From: Galerina marginata
Lineage: Eukaryota; Basidiomycota; Agaricomycetes; Agaricales; Galerinaceae
Direction of reading: 5' to 3'
Assembly (NCBI GenBank): GCA_023014335.1
Contig: JAECYW010000013.1
Location: forward strand, 1,674,001-1,738,000
DNA length: 64,000 nt
Part shown: positions 12,238-25,201 of the stretch, piece after piece
Position numbering within the stretch: position 1 is the first letter of the stretch
Layout: each line of letters begins with the position of its first letter
The notes under the pieces: generated by a model
What the model was told of the DNA's origin: nothing
The model's input: the letters and a program-made list of their open reading frames with translations, nothing else
Databases searched by the model: none
Translations under genes and position numbers: made by a program

Positions 12238-12399
12238 CAAGTAGAATACAATGCATTGTGTACATCACAACGAAGCAAGAGAAAAAACATCCGGGTGCCC
12301 TTACTCATGGAATAGATATTTTTGAAAGGAAAGAACAAGTAAGGAGCTGACATTTGAGTCAAGCTGTACAAAACATAATCTGAAGCACGTCATGTTCAA

Positions 12400-13747
12400 T
12401 CGCCGTGATGGTGATCGGCGATTCTGATTCTACCCTCACTCACGCCCGCTCAAGATATGATTGGTATATTTCTGGGATAAATTTCTGGCCGCTTAACTGC
12501 CTAACCGTGTGCCGTAGTTTATTCTTGGTAGCTGGGCGATCCCCACGATGTCAAGATACTCCAATCCATGGTATCCGTTCACGGACTCCGCATATCAACT
12601 CTTTGACGCACTTAGTGGCTCATATTAAGCTTTTTATCCCGCGACCCAAACGTCGCCTAAAGGCAGTCGCATAATGAGGCGGAAATCCAATTTATGGACA
12701 TATTGCAAACCCGAGTGTACCGCCTTCGCGGAAGAACATCCTGCACCTAAAATTAAGTGCCCTTTAACTGTACGGGTCACACATCCGAATCAGAGATATG
12801 CAGTCCAAATGTCTTCATTCGGAAAATTCCAGTTGAACGAAGCGCATCTACAAAAAAAACCTTGATATCTAACTATTTACACCTAAGAAGAAATCCAAGC
12901 ACCAACGAGTGAGATGCAGCGAATCTTTGAATCCAGGGCCCAAGTTCAGGTTTTGGTGGTGAATATCAGGTGTTGCCTGTCCCGAATTATATAGAATCTT
13001 TTTGTGCTTCGGATGTGCAAATCAGCGGCCTAAGAAAAGCTCACGAACATCTTTTACTTTCTAGCTTCCAACTCCCTCGGACTTCAAACCGCTCCACAAT
13101 CCCACATATGACCTTCGATCATTTATAAAGTATGGTCGCGGCTTTGCGTGACTATCGTCGACACATGTTGTATCCGTTGGTGAGCAAACACTAATGTACC
13201 AATAATGTATGGAAAAGTACACAAAACCAAGCGGATCATAAATGATAACTGGGCGACGAGGCTAATACGACAGAATGTTCTGGCCACTGGCTCTATGTAC
13301 TTTTGACCTGCGAATTTTCAGTAGGGCTGTTTAAATGCGTATAAGCTACTTGCCGCGACTTTTGCAGGCGAGCGATAGTTCATCGTGCGGCCCTCCTGAA
13401 AAATTGGGACCCACCAACCGATCACTGCCTCCTCGGCGTCTTTGAGAATTGATTATTTTCCGCTGAGTCGCTTGCTCCACCTTTAAGAGTAGATCCGTTC
13501 AAATCTGACCCAGGTACAGGGTCGCATTAGAGAGAAAACCAAAAATAGATTCACTCATCCTCCGCCCTCAAGATACTTTTCTAAAGCTCGGCGCTTGGCG
13601 ATATCAAAAGTATCGCAAATTTGTTAAAGTATCGGAATCAGTCCCATTCTTAGATTTTAGGGGCTCAAATTTCAAGGTGTATTGACGAAATTGCTACATC
13701 AGAACTGAGACGAGGAAACCAAAGCTTGATGGAAATTCTCCTTCTGC
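12400..13747. other. Intergenic region between hydrophobins 2 and 3
   Basis: About 1.3 kb with no credible gene. Short plus-strand frames at 12405-12865 have no splice sites or motifs that would support them. Confidence 0.5.
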
Positions 13748-14246
13748 TCAAAGGTTGAGGTTGATAGGGCTGCATCCGAGGACGAGGAGACCACTCTGAT
13801 GAGTTTTGTTATCAGAATGGTCAGGTTTTTATCATGAAGCCAACTTACGAAGCTGTTTCCAGTGCAGCAGACTGGCTGAGCAGTGCAGGAGTTTCCACCA
13901 GCGCCAATGACTGTGATTGGGGAGCAAGTGACTATTGTAGGCAAAATTGTGAAGTGATTATTATAACAAAAATGTATTCTGCTTACCACCGACTTGGCCA
14001 GTGACAGAGCCGAGGACGACGCCAAGAAGGCCAGCAAGGAGAGTGACGACGGAGGAGGATGACTTCAAGGGCGGTTAGTAAATTCATCATCCATTTACGA
14101 ACAATACTGACGGATTGGACAGAGTTGCAGCACTGAATGGTACCGGTGTTGCACTGGTTGGAAGGTCCGTCGGTGCGGGGGATAGCATTGGCAGCTGCAA
14201 GGACTGGGAGAGCGAGCACGAAGACAGAGGATGCACGGGCGAACAT
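13748..14246 (-). CDS. Class I hydrophobin 3
   Basis: Four exons: 14246-14112, 14062-13987, 13931-13849, 13795-13748, giving 113 aa. Signal peptide at residues 1-20, then [30 protein letters not shown] and GCSPINLNL, the complete eight-cysteine class I signature. A secreted self-assembling surface protein. Exon lengths after exon 1 are identical to the other two copies, so the trio arose by tandem duplication with introns in place. One donor (GTCAGT after exon 1) is slightly weaker than in its paralogues. Confidence 0.95.
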
Positions 14247-14329
14247 TTTGAGTTTGCTTTGAGAGAAGAGGTTGGATTAGTAGAACTGGGTGCTTGTTCG
14301 ACTGAAGAATCTACCTCAAAGATTGCTGC

Positions 14330-14336
14330 TTTTATA
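14330..14336 (-). promoter_or_regulatory. TATA box of hydrophobin 3
   Basis: TATAAAA on the minus strand, about 84 bp before the start codon at 14246. Confidence 0.62.
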
Positions 14337-14339
14337 GAA

Positions 14340-16822
14340 TTTCCAGATCTGACACGGCCCTCAAAATCCTCTCCTGCATACTCAAAAGAGTTCGGAACGT
14401 AAATCGGTTTCGTTTGTAAATGATGATGAGGCTGGGCTGTCGGTGTCACAAGCTGTCAGGCGCGTCTCTGCACGCGCCGTGATGGTGGATTTAGATTCCG
14501 ACTGTCATGGGTTGAGATACAATCGGTTTACTTGTTTTCACTGGCCGTTCTGCACCCGCAGGTGCAGCATGAACATGTATTTTCGATATTTTGCAATTGG
14601 TGGTGCCAATTATAATTATTTCCGGGGCCATCCCCACAACGTTCGTTCCCTTATTTAATACGTCAGATCTCTTGACATGCAGAAAACAGGCATGAATGTG
14701 GCAGAAACCTGGCATCCCGAAGCGTGGAAAGAAGAACGAGTTTTTCAAATGCAGAAGAAGATTTGTCTTGAACGGCTTGTCGTGCGTACTGTAGGTTATT
14801 CTACAGAAAATCAAATTAGATACTTGTGGTGGTATTCGGACGCACAAATGAGTAGGCAATGAGGGTTTGATCCGTAATGCAGGTAAACCACTTCCAAGAC
14901 ATATGTCAAAGGTCCTTTCACACAGCCAAATCTGAAGGTCCAGTTCACAAAGGCGAAATTCAAATCAGCGGACAGAACACTGCACTTACATTCATTGATT
15001 GGGATAGGTTAAAAACTTGGCGTTCGGGAGTTGCCAGCATACCCGAAGAAATAAAGCAAAACCTCTGGTCAAAACCTGGGCATGCAGCCTATCACCGACG
15101 GAAGAGGAAACGAGGTCGCCGATTCGAAGAATAGCTGGCTGTTACGAGACTACTCGAAACAATGTCGATGTCGGCTACGCGCTTTGCCAGGATGCCTTTA
15201 GCCTTTAGAGTCAAGTCCAAAAAACAAATCTCACCGTAATCAGATGCCCGCAGAATGTTCGAGAATACTCATGGAATCGCATCCCAGTCTTGTAAGAAAT
15301 GATCTTCATCAGTTTTTTTTCTCTTTCGCGTACGGCAGCGTACCACGCGGAGATCCATAGATTCACGAGAGCGGATGTCAAGAGAGCACCTGGCTACCAA
15401 CTCTAGCCAGTGAATCGAGACCAATGAGAGAAGAAGAGACTTCTTACTGGCTCCCAGGTCCGGTTTGAGAGGCGGTATGGGGAAAAAACTGATCCGAGTT
15501 AGCGAGGTCATCACCAACTCTGACATGGACCCGTCTGGAGGTTTTATTATTGGGTAATAAGGTCTCGAAAGTCCATCGGAAGAGTAAAAATATCTCAAGT
15601 TTGGGTCTCGAATACGAGTTCCCGACAACACGGTGGACAGAATGTGTTTTCACCGCTCAAAATCAAGGCGATATAGCCTGAAAAATCACCCGCATCCAAG
15701 TTCTCTGAATGTTGGAATCAATTAACGGGTGCAAAAAAACAATTTAATATCGCCGAACCTATTCCGCGGTCTAGAGATTTATTATGGGTCATTAAAGCTT
15801 AGCCTTCTTTCTCTCACAACCCTCGTACCGAAAAGGCTATACACCCGAGGTCTATATTTGCATTGAATTTTAGTGAGCTCCGGAGGTAAAACATAAATAG
15901 CAACGTAACTTTCCATCGGCTTCCGCGGCGGGCACAGCGTACATGGCGGCATATTTGATTATCGTCCTCAGGTTCACCTCACACTCAACCTCCACCCCGT
16001 GCCGCCGCTCAAGCGGCCATAGCTATTCGGGTGCCTAGAAGAAAAGATAAGAGATAAAAAAAAGTTCAAACGACTGGGTTGAACGCTGGAGAGTCGTCGG
16101 AACCTTGCACGCAAATTAATCAGGAAACGAGCGGAACATCCATTAGCCAGAATTTGCTCACCAAAATCAAAATCAAAGTCTGGAAAGCAGAATATTAAAA
16201 ACCTACAAGAATGATGCTCCACATGAGAAAGCATTGTCCTTTGCGAACTCAAAGGCCTGCGAAGGTGTGGCAAACGGGGCGTTCCATGAGGGCAAGGGCG
16301 AGGCTGGGCCAAGGCCCTCGGAAGATCATCTCTGGGCACTAGATCTTTCAGAAGTCATTCAAGGCGGTGAACATTGACCTTCGAGCTAACCATCTTCAGT
16401 AATAGAAGTCAGAAATCGGTAAGTACAGCCTCTTTGAAACATCGACCAATAGCCGAATTCAGGCCCAGGCCACACCGCTAAATTGATCGTTCCAAGTCTG
16501 TCGGCTCTGGAAAAGGTTAGGCTTGCATTTATCACTCTGGAGTGACACTCACCTCTTCAATTTGTTTTGGAATGAGCTTCTGTCGGCGGGAGCCGACGAT
16601 GAGGAAGCCATCTGCTGATCCAACCTTGATCCAACCGAAGACCCGGAGATTATCGGTTATTGGATATTTATTGTGCCGAGCTCAAGGAGAATGAGTACCA
16701 TCAATTGGGGAAGTGAAAGTTGGGCGAAAGCTGTAGGAGGCAAAAAAAATCCATTGTCAGGGCCTGAAACATCTAGGTTATGTGAATGAAGATGCAGCGC
16801 AGCAAATGGTAAATAAGAAAGT
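14340..16822. other. 2.5 kb stretch without a recognisable gene
   Basis: Several 60-120 codon open frames on both strands overlap each other and lack start context, splice sites or motifs. I found no terminal repeats marking a transposon. It may contain decayed sequence or non-coding transcripts. Confidence 0.45.
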
Positions 16823-18504
16823 TTATCCTCTCCAATAATTGGGCTTATGGAATGGCATGGGGGTAAGCACGGCCTTACGCAGCTGCTTGCGAACCTCAAC
16901 CTCAACCTCCGTCCCTTTCTTGTGCCACCCAGACTGGACGTAACCCATGGCGATATTTTTCCCGAGAGTGGGAGATGGAATGCCAGAAGTCACGACGCCT
17001 GGAAAGAATGAGGCAGAACAAGGTCAGATGAGGGACGGCGCGCGTTATTGGGGTGATGCAACGTACCGAGTTCTTCACGTCCAAGTGGAGCGAATATTTT
17101 GGCACCGTCTGAGATAATTGATGATTATTCATTAGATTCCGATCATCCAACAGGCCTGACAAAACGCGACTCACGACGCGCTGGGGCACCATCCACGACC
17201 AAGCCCACGCGTCGCCTTGTGGGCCCATCCTTCAATTGTTTCTGGACTACGTCAGCCCCGATAAAACCCCCCTTCTCCTTCCGTTCCTTCCCTGCAGGGA
17301 AATATTATATCGGCAGAGGTACGCTGCGAGGTTTGGTAGGCCTACCAATTACCCAAGAAAGCCCAGCTTCGACTGGAGTTGTGGTTTCATCTAAATCGTT
17401 GCCATAAAGACACATGCCAGCCTCAAGGCGAAGAGAATCCCGAGCCCCAAGACCAATTAATTGGACGGGACCTTTGGAGAGGAGTTTGGCAACGTCCACT
17501 GTTTGCGATGGTGGAACCGAGATCTATGACAGACATTAATACGAGGTATGTCGTCCTGCATTGAGTGGTTGACGGACCTCAAAACCATCTTCACCAGTGT
17601 ACCCACCACGAGCAACATGGAGATTGAATCCCTCGATAGGAACGAAGGCTGAATTCCCGAAGGTTAGTTGACGGAGGTCGAACGATGTCAAGCCTTGCAG
17701 ATAAGACGCTGCTTCCGGCCCTGCCTCGTAATTGTGAGTCTGAATGTCAGCCTATGGTCGCCGAGGATCTCACCTTGCAATGCCAGAAGGCCCCAGTTTT
17801 CCAGCACTTCGTGCTCTACGGGTCCATCTTTCCCTTGTTGGCTATTCCACTCCTTGATTTTCTCCGTAAACCATGCCAAGTCCTCATCCCGGCGACCTGC
17901 ATTTGTGACAACGTAGAAGGCATCCGATGCATGCTTGGTTACAATCGTGTCATCAATAATGCCACCCTTCTCATTCAGCAGGACGGAAAGGGTCGAAGAG
18001 TACGGTTTCAGTGAAGAAAGAGACGACGGTGTCAGCCACTCCAGAAATTCGGTTGCGGTCTTTCCCCGGAAACTAATATTGGAATCGGTGAATGCCTTTA
18101 GAATGGAAGAGAATAACAATCACTTTGACTGAACCATATGCCCAACATCGAAAATTCCAACGCTTTTTCGAACATGGTTGTGACTTGCGACTAGACAAGA
18201 TGAATGAAGACCTCGATCGTAGACATCGTGCGAAACTCACTCTGTCCGACGTCGCCGTACGACAGAGGCATCGAGTACCCAGCAAAAGGAACCATTTTAG
18301 CACCGTGTTCTATGTGAAAATCATAGAGACCTGTCCGTCTCAACTGTCAAAAAAAATTGTCAGCGCCAGGAAGTAATGAAAGACGACAGGTAGAATTACC
18401 GCTTCCGAAGAGCTTGCATAACCGCGAAGTCGGTTGATCGACCCAGTACCCCACAATGAAGGGTTTCTGCCTCTCAGAACTGAAAGAACGCGCGAGACAG
18501 TCAT
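16823..18504 (-). CDS. GCV1: Aminomethyltransferase, glycine cleavage T protein (mitochondrial)
   Basis: Nine exons: 18504-18400, 18343-18241, 18190-18124, 18072-17774, 17720-17578, 17523-17346, 17291-17175, 17108-17067, 16998-16823, all in phase, giving 409 aa. T protein moves the one-carbon unit from the aminomethyl arm of H protein to tetrahydrofolate, releasing ammonia, in the glycine cleavage complex. Residues 1-35 are Arg/Ser-rich and lack acids, as in a mitochondrial presequence. Recognisable family blocks follow: [20 protein letters not shown], a folate-domain segment with [23 protein letters not shown] and [12 protein letters not shown]. The C-terminal domain ends [17 protein letters not shown]. 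Divergent from coronin with 206 bp between start codons. Confidence 0.95.
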
Positions 18505-18710
18505 TTTGACCACCGAGGTGGTGGAGAGAAGTCAAGAGAGGGCTGCATGCCCTGTGCAGGAAAGCGACGAAATTTGTGCTGATGACCCTAACCCAGCAAT
18601 CACAGCTTGGCCCTGAACATCATCTCCTATCGAGCTCATCGTCGAGATCAACCTCCAGCACCTTTTTTCGTCTCAGCTAGGCCTTATATCTCGTTTGATT
18701 CCTTTCAACC
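18505..18710. promoter_or_regulatory. Divergent promoter between gcvT and coronin
   Basis: Only 206 bp separate the two opposing start codons, so both 5' untranslated regions and promoters must fit here. Pyrimidine-rich tracts precede the coronin ATG; no clear TATA box is seen. Confidence 0.6.
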
Positions 18711-20673
18711 ATGTCTCGCTTTGTTCGTGCTTCAAAATACCGGTGAGAAACCACCAAAAGACTAATCTTAACGATAGGAGAAATGCTAATCTTGGTTCTT
18801 ATCGTCCAGCCATGTCTTTGGACAAGCAACTAAAAAGGAGTATGGGCTCGAGAATATAAAAGTGACGAACAGTGCCTGGGATACCAACATAATATCGGCC
18901 TCTGGAGTGAGCACCATCGGACAAGCTATCTGTTCGCTGACTTACAGTCCTAATAGGAATATATCAGTGTCAACTGGAACGCGTCTGGTGGCGGCGCTTT
19001 CGCAATTCTACCCCTGCCATCTCCTTTCAAAGGGACTCCTGGCCTCCCACACAAACTACCGGACACAATTCCGCTGGCGCGTAGCCATACTGCCGCGGTT
19101 CTAGATACCGACTGGTCGCCTCACAACGATTCAATCGTAGCCTCGGGTGGCGAAGATGGAAAAGTGATGATCTGGAAGGTGGAACCTTCCATGTTTGAAG
19201 GCTGGGGTCAAGAGGGTTGGGTACCTCAGGACTTCGACCCCGTTCTGCGCATCGATGGGTCCCCTCGTAAGATCGGGCAGGTTCTGTTCCATCCTACTGC
19301 ATCCAATGTCCTGGCCAGTTCTTCTGGGGAGTACACTGTCAAGCTTTGGGACCTTGCCAATCCAGAAGAGCCACGATCCGTTCTCAGCGGCCATGGCGAC
19401 ATCGTTCAGAGCCTTGCATTCAACACCACTGGTACTCTCCTTGTGACAACCTCCAGAGACAGGAAGCTGCGTCTTTTCGATCCCCGTGTGGGCGGCGAAG
19501 CAGTGAGGACCAATGATGGGCACAGCGGTATCAAAGGATCCCGTGTCACTTGGATGGGCGATATGGACAAGATCGCTACGACTGGCTTCAGCAAGATGTC
19601 CGATCGCCAAGTCGCGATTTGGGAAACTGGAGGTTTAAGCAATGTCAAGACGATTTCATTGGATCAATCTGCTGGAGTTGTGATGCCTTTCTGGACGGAT
19701 AACAACATTTTGTTCCTTGGTATGCACGTAACTCCCTCGAGGTTGTTCTCCTATCTAAATTTATTTCTTTACAGCTGGTAAAGGGTACGCCTTAGGCAAT
19801 ACATCATAGATTCTATATTCACTTTGACATTTCTCCAGTGACGGTAACATCCGGTACTACGAGTACGAGTCAGACTCATTGTTTGCCCTGGATGAACACA
19901 AGTCGTCAGAACCTCAACGTGGCATGTGCTTCCTCCCTAGACGGGCCCTGAGCGTCTCAGACTGCGAAATCGCGCGCGCCTACAAAGTCTACGGCAACTC
20001 AATCGAACCCATCGGCTTCATCGTACCCCGCAAGGTAACTTAAACCCCGTCCATACATTCGCACGGGGAGCTAATCTCATCTCACAGGCTGATTCATTCC
20101 AATCTGACATCTTCCCCCCGGCTCCATCAATCGAACCGTCCTTGAGCGCCTCAGAGTTCTTCAGCGGAAAAGTCGCACCCCGCAAACTTGTCAGTCTGGC
20201 TGATGGTTCCTCCATCTCCGGGCCCCAGCCAGGCGCCATCCCATCGCCATCGGCAGCGCCACCCACCCCCTCTTCCGCTTCTGTGCATTCGCCACCGACC
20301 CGGACTTTCAGCGCCTCGGCGCCATCGCCAGCTGCGGCGCCCTCTCCGGTCGCTCTCTCCGTTTCTGAGCCTCCCTCGGCCACGCCGCCGAAGAGCTGGG
20401 CACCGTCTCCTTCACCTGTGGTTGAAACCAGGACTCCAGTTCGCTCGCAGACCAAAGATTCTTCTTCTAAGGTAACCCATTGGATTGATGTCGACATAAG
20501 ACCTGTTACTTATTACGCTTCAACGCTTTTAGGAGGCCGAATTGCAAGCAGAGAACGCCCGGCTAGAAAGCGAGCTTCGTGAAGCCCGCGAGAAAATCAG
20601 GAATCTCGAACTCCAAGTGGAGACCATCCGAGCTAATTCGCGAAGAGCTGCTGAAGCGCTGTTGAACCAATGA
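18711..20673 (+). CDS. CRN1: Coronin (actin-binding WD40 protein)
   Basis: Seven exons: 18711-18742, 18810-18906, 18957-19719, 19775-19784, 19839-20034, 20088-20471, 20533-20673, giving 540 aa. Coronin bundles actin filaments and regulates Arp2/3 at cortical patches. The basic N-terminal signature MSRFVRASKYRHVFG is diagnostic. WD40 repeats follow (SIVASGGEDGKVMIWKV, VLASSSGEYTVKLWDL, LLVTTSRDRKLRLFDPR), then the coronin C-terminal extension, a Pro/Ala/Ser-rich linker (about residues 390-490) and a terminal coiled coil of heptads (AELQAENARLESELREA) that would trimerise and bind Arp2/3. Exon 4 is only 10 nt, required to restore the conserved GKGDGNIRYYE blade. Confidence 0.95.
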
Positions 20674-21059
20674 TTTTTTGAATTTGTGCTTTGCCTGGTG
20701 TAATACCAACCACCAGAAGAGTACGCGGGGTAGTATCTTGTGTTTATAGCACGGTTATCAGCCGCTGTAGTGACGTAGTAGTTGATTTAATATCTTGGGA
20801 CTTGTATTTGACCTATGCTTCGAAACTATCCCAGGTTGAAGAGTTAATGTGGTGCGTTTCGACCACACAGGCTTCCAAGAAGGACAAAGATCGCCTTTAT
20901 CTGAATTATCAACACTGGTTTGGGTTTGCATTGTGCAGAGCCATGTCGTTGTATGTGTTGTTGTATGTCAGTTTATGAGCATACTTTTAACAGGCTCAAT
21001 GGATAAAAACATCAGATTCGCCATTATTGACAATAATATTACCCTAGGAATCAAATTAC
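20674..21059. other. Intergenic, convergent 3' ends
   Basis: Lies between the 3' end of coronin and the 3' end of the minus-strand F-box gene. It would hold both 3' untranslated regions; no gene seen. Confidence 0.5.
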
Positions 21060-22391
21060 TCACATCCCAAAGTCACGAATCAAAATAATGTCGTTCCAGG
21101 ACCAAATAAATAAATGCCAATGACCATCATCAGTTTGCGTTAACGAGAAGTTGTCAAGAAATACAACCCCGCGGAGGTGAGGACAACCGCTCGCCCACTC
21201 CTTCGCTTGTCTGACCTTTACTTCTTCGGGAAGTTCTGCCAACTCTTCATCTTCGTTGTCATACCACGAACAAAAATTCACCTGTTTCAACTGGGGAACC
21301 AGAGAAAGTATATCTTTGAATTCTGGATATTCCTGCACGTAGATGGAATACGTCGGCGAGTATTCATCGACAATGAGGATTCCAGGAAACTCACAATCTT
21401 ATGAGGATGAATAGTGTAGAATCTGAGGTATTTGACGTTTGGGAAATGCTGAACCATGTCCTTTACAATCTCCCGAATGCGGGGAATATCAGAGAGTTCC
21501 TTTAGATATATCCTAAAGGAGTCGACTTTCTCTGACGCTGTGGCCCGAGGATAAGACTGGTCTTGATCAAGCGACTCGGCAACAGCCCGACATAAAAGGG
21601 GGTTATCTGGATAGAAGACGGGAAATATGCAAACTCGATTGAGGTAACCTGGGTTTGTCTCGCCTTCACGGTATAATGCGAATATGATCGGGAACGGTGA
21701 ACCAGTAGCTCTTAGTTTCATGAAGTTGTTGTGTGTGAAAAATTGATAAAGGTTGTCGTATACTCCAATGATTTTGAGGTCCGGTTGGTGTGTAATGATT
21801 GCAGGAATATCGATCTCAGGGTCGCAGCATAGAGTATGTAGCAGGAATCTATCGTCCCTATGAACGTAACCCGTTAGATTTTAGGGGTCCTGGAGGAATT
21901 AACGACGCACTGACCTCAAAACTTTGCGAATGTAGTCCCTGAGGTCAGGCTGCTTCCCGTGCTGCCGGAAGTCGATATACATGCGCAAGTCCAACAATGA
22001 CTTCATAAGACTAACTCTTTTCGCAAGCAAATCCACGAAATCGAAGCTCTCCTGTGTCCATCTACCTTCACCAGGGTAAGTAACGGCCAAAAACTGGACC
22101 ATCGCAGTTTTCTTCCGATTTATGGTGAGCGCTTCAAGACACCCTAAGACTTTTGGGTCGATTTTAGGCTGGGCGAGGGAAAGAGTGACTGCGCGGTAGA
22201 TCTCGCGCTCCGCTTCGACCCGGTACGATGTGTGTACCAGGGCCAGAGAAGCCAAGCTGCTGGTCGAGCAAAACTTGAATATGTGGCATTTAAGTTCGAC
22301 CGGAAGGCTCTTTGTACGAATGAGTTGGTATACAGATACAAATGACGAAGACAACTGGCTGGAAACTTACAAGCGCTGGGATGTTTTCCAT
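21060..22391 (-). CDS. F-box protein
   Basis: Four exons: 22391-22371, 22309-21915, 21857-21395, 21332-21060, giving 383 aa. Exon 1 is just seven codons (MENIPAL) and splices directly onto the F-box SLPVELKCHIFKFC, followed by LASLALVHTSYRVEAEREIY. A longer upstream frame uses TTG and is removed by this intron, whose donor GTAAGT and acceptor are good. The F-box recruits Skp1. The remaining 330 residues are the divergent basidiomycete substrate-recognition half with hydrophobic repeats, substrate unknown. All introns are 57-63 bp and in phase; nothing suggests pseudogenisation. Confidence 0.75.
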
Positions 22392-24203
22392 GAGAGATTA
22401 GGGCGAGTGGCTCCCTTTTCGTGACGACTGGTGATAGTCCGGGATTAACCTGGATGATTGCCAAAACCGGATCTTGATGTGCCCAGGCGCACTGTTAAAT
22501 TCGGATAGATTTTACGTGGACCTACAATGTCACGCCAAGCTTCGTACAAGGTGAGATATGAGCTGATACGAGGTATTTGCTCCTGATGCTAATTTTGAAG
22601 GTGTACTTATGTTCAGAAAAATTCAACGTTTCTATTTGTTTCTACATATCAATTCTGTCGCGGTTCATCCTGAGCTGGCCCACAAGGAATCCTGGCGCAG
22701 GGACACCATGTCGACTGACGCCATTGAGTTGCAGCCTTTTGCGTCTCTACCCAAAAGATCCGCTACAAGGCAGAGATTTTACCGTCCCCGCCTTTTCGAG
22801 GATGGATAAAATGGACGAGCAGACGAAGGCATGGGTACATTTTAGACCTGATGATGAGGGTATAGAGGCAATACGCTGCAGGGCGGGGAGCTCCCATGAA
22901 TGACCAACCAAATTGGTAGCGCATTTGTTAGTGTGTTAATATCGACATATATTTTCTCTGTACGGAGATAAATTAGTTTGTAACAATGCACGAACATTAC
23001 ACCAGACGCCGTCACGCACTTGTTGTCGAAAGCCCCCCAAATGCTCGAATTCATGCCCCATACCGGCTTCCGGACAACCTGATATCGCTCATCTGCTATC
23101 ACACCCAATCTCGATGCGCAGAAACTGCTGGAAACTCTTCGATAAATGCCAGATCAACACAAGAACCAGCATCGACTGATACGGGTTTGTTCGAACCTTC
23201 AAGTTACCTTGCGCTACCTCGATCGGGCGAAGACGACTTTTATCTCATTTGTGTGAGGATACTGGAGAATCCGTAGTCTCCTATACAGAGCATATAAACA
23301 GAAGGGAATCATGAGGCCAACGAGTCAAGGAACTCATGGTGGAATGAAAATGAACCGACAACTTCGCCCAAAATGGACGACTGATGGTGCACTGCCACCC
23401 TCCAAAACGCGTGCGTTTCAGCCCCTGATTAGCGTGTCTAACTTAGAAGAATAATTGATTAGCGCCGGCACTCTGCCTCATAAATTTGGATATTCATATA
23501 CATAGATTCGGGAAGTAATAACTCAAGCGCAAACGAGCAGAGTCGTAGAGCGATATTGGCACAGTAAATGCTCGATGGAACGGAATCAGATTGGTAACCG
23601 ATCGAGTAAGCTTTTTCACTGATCTTGTCAGCAAGATGACACTGAAGCTATTCCTATTTTCCTATAGCTAGTAATACGCAGATCACAACATTTTTGGTGA
23701 TTCTCACAGCGAGAATAAAAAATTTCGCCCTTGATTGATATTTCGCAATACCTCCAACCCGTTACAGAGGGATATGGTCATTGAACTTCGTCGTATATAT
23801 GCTGATGGACATAAGTTGAGACGTGAAAGGGGTTTGTGAAAACTAAGCAAGCAAGTTATAATTATGGATATGGAATCAGTGAAATTTTATAAGCATTATC
23901 AACTTTATCACCTGCACGACTCTATAATGAATTAATGACACTTTAGATGTTTGTCAAAAAATCACGCCTCAATCAGCAGCCACGGAGCTTGTACGTGGAC
24001 GATCACACTGGAAGCCATTTCATGCCTAGCGATCATGACCCGACACAGTGATGCGGCTAATTTCAACTGCTCGGACTCGCTTAAACTGTGTGGGCGCCTT
24101 CCTTATTTGGACAACCTTTCGCAGGAAGTCCACCACACGGTCAGCAACCTTCTAAGCAGGAAATATTCTCGTTTTATGGATTACGCTACGCCAATGTGCG
24201 ATG
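22392..24203. other. 1.8 kb stretch without a recognisable gene
   Basis: Short frames at 22577-22903 and 22986-23276 lack splice or domain support. A segment near 23060 contains LPDNLISLI, which resembles an F-box start, but it is not followed by the rest of the domain. Toward 23900 the sequence becomes AT-rich and then serves as the promoter of the next gene. Confidence 0.45.
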
Positions 24204-24211
24204 TATATAAA
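24204..24211 (+). promoter_or_regulatory. TATA box of first quinone reductase gene
   Basis: TATATAAA, 84 bp before the start codon at 24288. Confidence 0.6.
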
Positions 24212-24287
24212 GGCTCTGCGCCAACCTTCATGATAATTAACCCATTCAACAACTAATCCGCTCCGCCTGTTAACCACATTTTCAAAA

Positions 24288-25136
24288 ATGTCTGCTCCCG
24301 CTCCCAGAATCGCTATCATCATTTACACCATGTACGGACACATCGCCAAGAGTGAGGGCCCTCCTTAATTCGACCCCTCTATTACTTATTTAATGGTTCT
24401 ACTAGTGGCTGAGTCTGTCAAGGCCGGTGTCGAGTCTGCTGGCGGAAAGGCTACCATCTACCAGTGCGCTGTTTTTGTATTCTTCCGTTTATGCCGGTTC
24501 GTGACCTCGTTTAAATTTTGTAGGGTTCCAGAAACTCTGCCTCAGAACGTGCTCACCTTGATGCATGCACCTGAAAAGCCTGCATACCCCATCGCCACGC
24601 CCGAAACCCTCACCCAGCACGACGGATACCTCTTCGGTATCCCCACCAGATACGGAAACATGCCAGCTCAGTTCAAGGTACGTTATTACACGCTTATGTC
24701 TACGCACGAGGAGTGGATATAAACATAATTTTATCAGGCCTTCTGGGACGCCACTGGCTCTCTTTGGGCTCAGGGTGCTCTTGCTGGAAAATACGCTGGC
24801 ATTTTCGTCTCAACCGGTGGGCTCGGCGGAGGGCAGGAAACCACCGCGATGAACACACTTTCCACCCTCTCCCACCACGGAATTCTCTACGTCCCTCTGG
24901 GATACTCCAACACCTTTTCCCAGCTGTCAAACCTCGAGGAGGTCCATGGAGGTGTGTGCATCTTTTCCCTTTTCCGATTTGGTAGATTAATTTTTTTTTG
25001 ACGTGCAGGATCTCCTTGGGGAGCTGGGACCGTCGCCGGGGCTACTGGTGCCCGCCAGCCCTCCGCACTGGAGCTCGAAATCGCCAATATTCAGGGAAAG
25101 AGCTTCTACAATATTTTGTCGAAGGTCAAACTGTAG
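24288..25136 (+). CDS. WrbA/Pst2-type NAD(P)H:quinone oxidoreductase 1
   Basis: Five exons: 24288-24351, 24406-24463, 24524-24677, 24738-24951, 25009-25136, giving 205 aa, the normal size for the family. These flavodoxin-like FMN enzymes reduce quinones by two electrons and protect against redox cycling at the plasma membrane. Visible motifs are [12 protein letters not shown] (phosphate-binding loop of the flavodoxin fold, with the Y of the family), [14 protein letters not shown] (FMN isoalloxazine contact), [43 protein letters not shown] and [12 protein letters not shown]. First of a tandem pair with the same exon plan as the gene at 25586. Confidence 0.95.
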
Positions 25137-25201
25137 ATTGACTGTAGATACTAATAGATAGACTTAGACGCGGATGAAAACTATTTATAACCCAAATTAA
25201 A

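Noticed and set aside
11996..12371. Two 73-103 codon minus-strand frames overlapping hydrophobin 2
   Set aside because: Alternative-frame shadows across the hydrophobin start and promoter.
14491..15631. Several 60-120 codon frames on both strands
   Set aside because: Mutually overlapping, no splice-consistent model, no motifs.
19131..19610. 159-codon minus-strand frame
   Set aside because: Antisense shadow of the coronin WD40 exon.
20018..20497. 159-codon minus-strand frame rich in Gly/Glu
   Set aside because: Antisense shadow of the Pro/Ala/Ser-rich linker of coronin.
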